Of a DNA stretch of 64,000 nt, positions 57,879 through 64,000 are shown piece after piece (within the stretch, counting starts at the first letter, position 1; the number at the start of each line of letters is the position of its first letter). A model generated the notes under the pieces. That model saw only the letters and a list, made by a program, of their open reading frames with translations. It made no database searches and was not told the origin of the DNA. The DNA comes from Burkholderiaceae bacterium (GTDB lineage Bacteria > Pseudomonadota > Gammaproteobacteria > Burkholderiales > Burkholderiaceae_C). A program made the translations under genes and the position numbers. The stretch is taken from NCBI GenBank assembly GCA_913776825.1, contig CAJYPV010000032.1, forward strand, positions 248,001 through 312,000, written 5' to 3'.

Positions 57879-59717
57879 ATGACGATCGCCGCGACGACGC
57901 CTTTTTCCGCTCCCTACCGCCAGCCGATGACCCTCTTGGGCCTGCTGGTGGGTGTGACCCTCGCGCCCTTGCTGGCGTTCAATCAGACGCCTTCGGCCAC
58001 GCTCTACAACCAGCTCCTGGCCTTCGCGGGCTTCGGACTGCTGACGGTCGGCCTGGCATGGGGCGCCTCGCTGCGGCCGGGATGGCGATTGGAAGGCGTG
58101 ACGATCGGCCTGTTGATCATGCTGGCGGCCGCACTGTTCGCGCCCGCCTTGAACGGCTTGCCCTGGTCGATGGCCTGGACCAGCGCCGCGATGCTGCTCG
58201 GCGCCGCGGTGGTTGTTCAGATCGGCCGCTCGGTGCGCGGGGATCAACGCGACGACGTGCTCACGCTCTTCTGCCTGGCCTTGGTCGGCGCGGGCCTGCT
58301 CAGCGTGGTGGTGTGCTTCGTTCAGTTCTTTGTGCCGAGCTGGGCGGACGGCACGGTCATCGCGCGCACGGGGCTCGCGGGTCGCGCGGTCGGCAACATG
58401 CGGCAGCCGAATCACCTCGCCAGCCTGTTGATGTGGGCCTGCGTCGCGGCGGTATGGCTCGCTCAAAGCGGTTGGCTGACGCGCCGCCTGGGCACCGATG
58501 GCCGCAGCAATCTGGCGCTGGGCCTGCTGCTCTTCCTCTTCGTGTTGTGTGTTCTGTTCAGTGCGTCCCGCACTGGCACGCTCGGCGTGGTCTTGCTCGC
58601 CGTCTGGGGTTTGATCGATGGGCCGATCCGGCTGTCGACGACCCGTGTGCTCAATCGATCGACCGGTCGCTTGCGCCTGGGCGTCCGTGTCGCGCTGATG
58701 CTGACGCCGGTGATGTGGGGTCTGTGCTGGCTGCTCGTGGCGTGGTGGACGCATGCCAGCGGTCACGCCTTTGGCGCCGAGGCGCGCCTGAACGAGGGCG
58801 CCGGCTCGCCCACCCGATTGGCCATCCTGGCCAACGCCTGGTCGCTGCTGCAACGCTATCCGTGGACCGGCAGCGGATGGGGCGACTTCAACCTCGCCTG
58901 GACGATGACGCCGTTTCCGCAGCGCCCCGTCGCGTTCTTCGACCACACCCACAACCTGCTGATGCAGGTGTTGGTGGAGCTGGGATTCGTCGTCGGCGGC
59001 GCGGTGTTGCTCGCGCTGTTCGTGGGGCTGCTGTCGGCCGCGATGCGCGCCTGGCGCGCGCCCGGCGCTGCGGGCCATTGCGCCTTCATGATCGTGGCGA
59101 TGATCGGGCTGCACAGCATGTTCGAGTACCCCCTGTGGTACGCCTACTTCCTGCTGCCCGCCGCATTGGCGCTGGGGTTGTGCCTCGCGGGCGACGCGCG
59201 TGACGCTCAGTCATCGCCGTCCGGCATTGTGCCGACCCGCCGATGGACCCCACTGGTCCTCGGCGCCGTGATGGCGGCGCTCGCGCCGCTCACCGTGCTG
59301 GACTATCTGCGCATCGTGCACATCTACGCGCCGCCTGCGGATGCCGCGTCGCTGGAAGATCGGATCGCCGTCGGACAGCGTTCCCCGCTGTTTGATCTGC
59401 AGGCCGACTACGCGGCAGCGACGGTGTTGTCCCCCGGTGCCGACGCGCTCAGCGCGGCGCAACGCACGGGTCATCATCTGATCGACGTTCGATTGATGAT
59501 GGCGTGGGCCAAGTCGCTCAACGCTGTGGGCGAGACCGACAAGGCGCGCTATCTCGTCGAGCGACTCAAGGAGTTCCGCAACTCGGCGGCCGATGACTGG
59601 CTCGGCGAATGCGCCGAGCTGGCGGAGGTGGCCGAGACCCTGCGGCCGTTCCAATGCGATCCGCCCACGCGCGAGTACGACTTCCGCGAGATGCGGGATG
59701 TCGTCGCGCCGAAATAG
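57879..59717 (+). CDS. PglL/Wzy-family O-oligosaccharyltransferase-like protein
   Basis: Multi-TM; GNMRQPNHLASLLMW; YPWTGSGWGDFNLAWTMTPFPQRPVAFFDHTHNLLMQVLVELGFVVGG; MFEYPLWYAYFLLPAALALG. Confidence 0.83.
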   Translation: MTIAATTPFSAPYRQPMTLLGLLVGVTLAPLLAFNQTPSATLYNQLLAFAGFGLLTVGLAWGASLRPGWRLEGVTIGLLIMLAAALFAPALNGLPWSMAWTSAAMLLGAAVVVQIGRSVRGDQRDDVLTLFCLALVGAGLLSVVVCFVQFFVPSWADGTVIARTGLAGRAVGNMRQPNHLASLLMWACVAAVWLAQSGWLTRRLGTDGRSNLALGLLLFLFVLCVLFSASRTGTLGVVLLAVWGLIDGPIRLSTTRVLNRSTGRLRLGVRVALMLTPVMWGLCWLLVAWWTHASGHAFGAEARLNEGAGSPTRLAILANAWSLLQRYPWTGSGWGDFNLAWTMTPFPQRPVAFFDHTHNLLMQVLVELGFVVGGAVLLALFVGLLSAAMRAWRAPGAAGHCAFMIVAMIGLHSMFEYPLWYAYFLLPAALALGLCLAGDARDAQSSPSGIVPTRRWTPLVLGAVMAALAPLTVLDYLRIVHIYAPPADAASLEDRIAVGQRSPLFDLQADYAAATVLSPGADALSAAQRTGHHLIDVRLMMAWAKSLNAVGETDKARYLVERLKEFRNSAADDWLGECAELAEVAETLRPFQCDPPTREYDFREMRDVVAPK

Positions 59718-59775
59718 GCATCGAGAAAACTTCCGCCGCGCGTTGATGGTTCGCGCAGCGGTGCCTGCGCGCGGC

Positions 59776-59795
59776 GCTCATCGACGCCGATGAGC
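59776..59795. other. Hairpin between convergent genes
   Basis: gctcatcg-acgc-cgatgagc. Confidence 0.5.
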
Positions 59796-59839
59796 AGGGA
59801 CAACGCGCTGGCGCCGAGTGACGCTGGCGCGCCGGCGCG

Positions 59840-60322
59840 TCAGACGTCGGCCACCCAGGCCCCGGATTTGCCGCCTTGCTTCTCCAGCACGCGGATCTGT
59901 TCCATCACCATCCCGCGGTCGGCGGCCTTGCACATGTCGTAGATCGTGAGCAGGCCGATCTGGACGGCGGTCAACGCTTCCATCTCCACGCCGGTGCGGC
60001 CCAGCGTTTCGACTTGCGCGGTGCACACCACCGCGTGAGCCGCCTCATCGATGTCGAACTCGACGGCCACACGGGTGATCGGGAGCGGATGGCACAAGGG
60101 GATGAGATCGGCGGTGCGCTTGGCGCCTTGAATGGCGGCGATGCGCGCCACACCGAGCACGTCGCCCTTTTTGGCGGACCCGCTGCGGATCAGGGCCAGC
60201 GTCTCGGGCCGCATGCGGATGCGGCCGGCGGCGCGGGCCACGCGATGCGTGACATCCTTGCCGGCAACGTCCACCATGTGGGCTTGGCCCTCGGCGTCAA
60301 AATGGGTCAATGGCGAACTCAT
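59840..60322 (-). CDS. moaC: Cyclic pyranopterin monophosphate synthase MoaC
   Basis: [70 protein letters not shown]. Confidence 0.95.
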   Translation of the reverse strand: MSSPLTHFDAEGQAHMVDVAGKDVTHRVARAAGRIRMRPETLALIRSGSAKKGDVLGVARIAAIQGAKRTADLIPLCHPLPITRVAVEFDIDEAAHAVVCTAQVETLGRTGVEMEALTAVQIGLLTIYDMCKAADRGMVMEQIRVLEKQGGKSGAWVADV

Positions 60323-60357
60323 GAGCGCGGCAACAATCGCGAAACCGGAATGGCGCC

Positions 60358-61953
60358 ATGATAGATCGTGGTCTTGGAGATCCCTTGAAGCGACTGAATT
60401 CCACCTCACCCACCAAGCGGGCGCTCGCGCTGCTGCTGAGCGCCACCCTGTTCGGCCAGAGCGCCTTCGCACAGGTCAATCTGCCCGCGCTGGGCGATTC
60501 GGTCTCGGCCGATGTCAGCATCGGCGCCGAAAAGAAGCTGGGCGACCAGGTCATGCGGCAAATCCGCCTGGATCCGGATTACATCGATGATCCGCTGCTG
60601 CTCGAATACCTGCAGAACACCTTCCAGCCGCTGGTCACGGCGGCCCGCCGGCTTGGCAACATCAGCGACGACACCGCCGACCGATTCGCCTGGGAACCGT
60701 TCCTGGTCCGCGACAAATCGGTCAATGCGTTCGCGCTGCCGGGCGGCTATGTGGGCGTTCACCTGGGCCTGATCGCCATGACCGGCGCGCGGGATGAACT
60801 GGCCTCGGTGCTCGGTCACGAGCTTTCGCACGTCACCCAACGGCACATCGCGCGCAGCATCGTGGGCGACTCCCGCAACACCCTGCTGGCCACCGCCGGG
60901 TTGCTGCTGGGCATCCTGGCCGCGGCACGCAGCCGCAGCGTGGACATGGCGCAAGCCGCCGTCGTCGGTAGCCAGGCCGCTGCGGCGCAGGCCTCGCTGA
61001 ATTTCTCCCGGGACATGGAGCGCGAGGCCGACCGGGTCGGCTTCCAGGTCATGACACAGGCCGGATATGCCGGCGCGGGCATGGCCAGCATGTTCGAGCG
61101 CATGGAGCAGGCCTATCACCTGATGGACTCCGGCGCGTATCCCTATCTGCGCAGCCACCCGCTGACCAGCGAACGGATCGGCGAAGCTCGCGCCCGGCTG
61201 GGCACGCAGGGCGAATCCAAGCTGGTCGGCACGTCGGAGCACGCCTTGATGGCGGCCCGCGCCCGCGTGCTGATGGACCCGCGCGCCGAAGCCTGGCGTC
61301 AACTGCAGGGCCTGGATGCGGGATCGCGTCAGACCCAGGGCATCGACCAACTGGCCGCGCGCTACACCAGCGCGCTGGCGTCCATCAAGCTGCGCGATTT
61401 CAACCGGGCCGAAGCGACGCTGAAGACTGCGGATGCGCTGGCCGGCATGTTGGGCGCCGATCCGGGTGCGCGCCGCTTGCTGACCTATCTGCATGCGGAG
61501 CTGCAACTGGCGCGTGGTCAGGCGCCGGCGGGCTTCGCCGCGCTGGAGGCGCTTGGCAATGAGCGTTCACGCCCGCTGCTGATGATCAAGGCGGATCTCG
61601 CGCAGGCGGATAGCCGCGTGGAGATGAAGCGCGAGGTCGCGGATGCGCTGCAGACGCATCTCAGCTTGAATGGCCACGATGCACTGGCCTGGCAGGAGGT
61701 GTCCACGCTGTGGCAGCAGCTCAACCAGCCGCTGCGCTCGGTGCGCGCGCAGGGTGAGGCGCGCGCGGCGCTGGGCGACATCAATGGCGCGATCGACCGC
61801 TTCCGTTCGGCGATGCGCCAGGCGCGTGGACGCGATTCCGACCAGATCGAAGCGTCCGTCATCGACGCACGCCTGCGCAGTCTCCTGTATGAGCAGCGCC
61901 AGATGCTGGCCGAGATGTATCCCCGCGGCGTGCCGCCGGGCGCGGAGCCTTGA
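60358..61953 (+). CDS. M48-family metalloprotease with TPR region (BepA-like)
   Basis: [36 protein letters not shown] (HExxH); [22 protein letters not shown]. Confidence 0.9.
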   Translation: MIDRGLGDPLKRLNSTSPTKRALALLLSATLFGQSAFAQVNLPALGDSVSADVSIGAEKKLGDQVMRQIRLDPDYIDDPLLLEYLQNTFQPLVTAARRLGNISDDTADRFAWEPFLVRDKSVNAFALPGGYVGVHLGLIAMTGARDELASVLGHELSHVTQRHIARSIVGDSRNTLLATAGLLLGILAAARSRSVDMAQAAVVGSQAAAAQASLNFSRDMEREADRVGFQVMTQAGYAGAGMASMFERMEQAYHLMDSGAYPYLRSHPLTSERIGEARARLGTQGESKLVGTSEHALMAARARVLMDPRAEAWRQLQGLDAGSRQTQGIDQLAARYTSALASIKLRDFNRAEATLKTADALAGMLGADPGARRLLTYLHAELQLARGQAPAGFAALEALGNERSRPLLMIKADLAQADSRVEMKREVADALQTHLSLNGHDALAWQEVSTLWQQLNQPLRSVRAQGEARAALGDINGAIDRFRSAMRQARGRDSDQIEASVIDARLRSLLYEQRQMLAEMYPRGVPPGAEP

Positions 61954-61989
61954 GGAGCGCGCGGCGATCGGGGTGATCGCGGTGGTGGG

Positions 61990-62346
61990 TTACTCGCTTT
62001 CGGGGAACAGCCGCTCGATCACCACATCGATCGCCATGCCGCACAGGCTGTAGATCAGCGAGCCGATCAGCGCGGCGCCGAAGCCGGTGACCGTCAGCCC
62101 ATTCAGCAGCGAGGCGGTTGCCCAGAACAGCAGCGCGTTGATGACGAACAGGAACAAGCCCAGCGTCAGCAGCGTCACCGGCAGGGTGAGCAGCACCAGG
62201 ATCGGCCGCAGCAGGGTGTTGAACAAGCCCAGCACCAGCGCGGCCAGCAGGGCCGAGGTGAAGCTCGTCACCTGAACGCCGGGATAGAGATGCGCCACGA
62301 GCAGCAGCGCGGCGGCCAGCAGTAACCATCGGATCAGCGTCTTCAT
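61990..62346 (-). CDS. Phage_holin_4_2-type small membrane protein
   Basis: LLVAHLYPGVQVTSFTSALLAALVLGLFNTLLRPILVLLTLPVTLLTLGLFLFVINALLFW. Confidence 0.85.
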   Translation of the reverse strand: MKTLIRWLLLAAALLLVAHLYPGVQVTSFTSALLAALVLGLFNTLLRPILVLLTLPVTLLTLGLFLFVINALLFWATASLLNGLTVTGFGAALIGSLIYSLCGMAIDVVIERLFPESE

Positions 62347-62424
62347 GCCTGCAGCATAGCGGGAGTGGATGACAGAAAAAACCGATGTGGGTGATTCATA
62401 TCAATCAGGATAATCCGAAGCTTC

Positions 62425-62575
62425 CGACAGGGGAGTAGCCGCGCGGCCGATGCCGCGGCAGTGGTCCGTCAATACGTCGTCGAGAGACGGCCGGGCCCTG
62501 CACCTGGGAATGCGCGTCCGGCGTGACGTCTCCCAGCCTTGCAAGACCTGTGGGACGTGACCGTGCGGTCGGCCG
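62425..62575 (+). ncRNA. Probable yybP-ykoY (Mn2+) riboswitch upstream of the second terC gene
   Basis: GGGGAGTAGCC (62430-62440), GTCAATACGTC, and GCAAGACC (62541-62548) in order, upstream of a TerC/Alx-type gene; boundaries approximate. Confidence 0.75.
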
Positions 62576-62653
62576 ACTCCATACTGGACCGTCCTCCTCA
62601 CGGCGTCGTGGACAACAGGCGCAAGCAATCGCCTGACCTTGCAAGGAGCTGAT

Positions 62654-63637
62654 ATGAGCACCGTGGTGCCAACCTGGTTGTGGGCGGTATTTGTCGGGGT
62701 GGTGATCATCTCGCTGATCCTGGACTTCGTCGTGCTGCGCAAGCAGGGCGCGCATGAGGTCTCGGTCAAGGAGGCGATCAACTGGTCGCTGGTCTGGGTC
62801 GGCCTGAGCGTCGCCTTCATGGGATTGCTGTGGTGGGCCGTTCGAGATGGCAGCGGCAGCACCGAGCTCGCCAACACCAAAGCGCTGGAATTCATCACCG
62901 GCTACCTGATCGAGAAGTCCCTGGCGGTCGACAACATCTTTGTCTTCCTGATGATCTTCACCTACTTCGCGGTGCCTGCGGCCTACCAGAAGCGGGTGCT
63001 GATGATGGGCATCATCGGCGCCATCGTGCTGCGCACGGTGATGATCCTGGTTGGCGGCTGGCTGATCGCGCAGTTCCACTGGATCCTGTATCTCTTCGGT
63101 GCCTTCCTGCTGATCACCGGCGTGAAGATGTGGTGGGCCGCCGGTCAGGAGCCGGACCTGGAAAGCAATCCCGCGCTGAAGCTGCTGCGCAAGGTGATGC
63201 CGGTCAGCCAGAACTTCGACGGGGAGCGCTTCTTCACCATCGAAAACGGCAAGCGCCTGGCGACACCGATGCTGCTGGTGATCGCGCTGGTCGGCATGAC
63301 CGATGTGATCTTTGCGGTCGACTCCATCCCCGCGATCTTCGCCATCACCTCCGATCCGTTCATCGTGCTGAGCTCCAACATCTTCGCGATCCTGGGTCTG
63401 CGTGCGATGTACTTCCTGCTCGCGGCCATGGCGTCGAAGTTCCACCTGCTCAGCTATGGCCTGGCCGTGGTGCTGGTGTTCATCGGCGGCAAGATGATGT
63501 TGATCGACGTGATCAAGATCCCGGTGCTGCTCTCGCTGGGCGTGGTGGTCGGCATCCTGGCGCTGACGATGTGGCTGAGCGTGCGCACCGCGCCGCGCCT
63601 GCCCGAAGGCGGACAGGAGCCGCCCGCCCTGCGCTGA
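62654..63637 (+). CDS. TerC/Alx-family membrane protein (probable Mn exporter type)
   Basis: GYLIEKSLAVDNIFVFLMIFTYFAVPAAYQKRVL; VGMTDVIFAVDSIPAIFAITSDPFIVLSSNIFAILGLRAMYFLLA. Confidence 0.9.
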   Translation: MSTVVPTWLWAVFVGVVIISLILDFVVLRKQGAHEVSVKEAINWSLVWVGLSVAFMGLLWWAVRDGSGSTELANTKALEFITGYLIEKSLAVDNIFVFLMIFTYFAVPAAYQKRVLMMGIIGAIVLRTVMILVGGWLIAQFHWILYLFGAFLLITGVKMWWAAGQEPDLESNPALKLLRKVMPVSQNFDGERFFTIENGKRLATPMLLVIALVGMTDVIFAVDSIPAIFAITSDPFIVLSSNIFAILGLRAMYFLLAAMASKFHLLSYGLAVVLVFIGGKMMLIDVIKIPVLLSLGVVVGILALTMWLSVRTAPRLPEGGQEPPALR

Positions 63638-63734
63638 CCGCCCCACGGCTGATCCTGCGATCGATCGGGTCTGAATGACCCGACGACGCACGGCTCGCTG
63701 ACCTGCCCCATCGCCCGGCCGCTCGCCGGTCCCG

Positions 63735-63769
63735 AAACCCGCGTGGACTCTGGTCCTCGCGGGTTTTTT
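63735..63769 (+). terminator. Rho-independent terminator after terC
   Basis: aaacccgcg-N14-cgcgggttt followed by T run. Confidence 0.88.
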
Positions 63770-63872
63770 CATGGCGCGTCGACCTGACCCGTGCGCGGGT
63801 GAGATGTTCGCCCTGCGTCGCATCGCCACCACGCGGATCGCGCTGGTACGCGCCAAATCTTTGACATGAGCA

Positions 63873-63891
63873 AATGAGAATGATTAGCATT
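63873..63891. promoter_or_regulatory. Fur box
   Basis: TGAGAATGATTAGCA (63875-63889) matches 13/15 of TGATAATNATTATCA; preceded by ttgaca at 63861. Confidence 0.75.
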
Positions 63892-64000
63892 CGGCGCTTT
63901 GGCGGATTTCACCCGATGTGGATCCGCCGGTCCGGATTGCCACCGCCAGCCAGTCGTGAACGGGGAGGGGCATCGCCAGGGCGCGCCAGGCGCGACTCGG

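Overview
GC-rich 64 kb chromosomal window. Gene content and the TctD/recA/recX, gatCAB/mreBCD and sucCD neighbourhoods suggest a Burkholderiales (Roseateles/Mitsuaria-like) bacterium; this placement is an inference. Most of the window is core genome: opgGH, a glrK-qseG-glrR two-component operon, a Tat-type phospholipase C with a PEP-CTERM protein, three tandem family-5 peptide-binding proteins divergent from a dppBC-ABC ATPase operon, an NCS2 permease, two tandem TPR-GGDEF proteins, xth, a TonB receptor, pyrE, gatCAB, mreBCD-PBP2-rodA, a TctE/TctD-like two-component pair, recA-recX, sucCD, TerC, a Ser/Thr kinase-PP2C-FHA-phosphodiesterase cluster, a two-pilin/pilin-glycosylation locus, moaC, an M48 protease and a second TerC behind a probable yybP-ykoY riboswitch. 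The least explained structure is a 2.7-copy tandem array of an exactly 190-bp unit (about 44321-44840) in the divergent region upstream of the recA SOS box. Each copy carries an identical 12-bp-arm stem-loop whose only variable base lies in the apical loop. Other leads are: two pilin genes with a shared ~38-bp upstream operator plus sigma-54-type -24/-12 elements; a third sigma-54-like element before the peptide ABC operon; two Wzy/PglL-type ligases flanking a TfpZ-like gene next to the pilins; and several three-copy 8-18 bp direct repeats at gene ends. No tRNA, rRNA, CRISPR array or insertion sequence was recognised. All calls come from reading the sequence and supplied translations; no searches were run.
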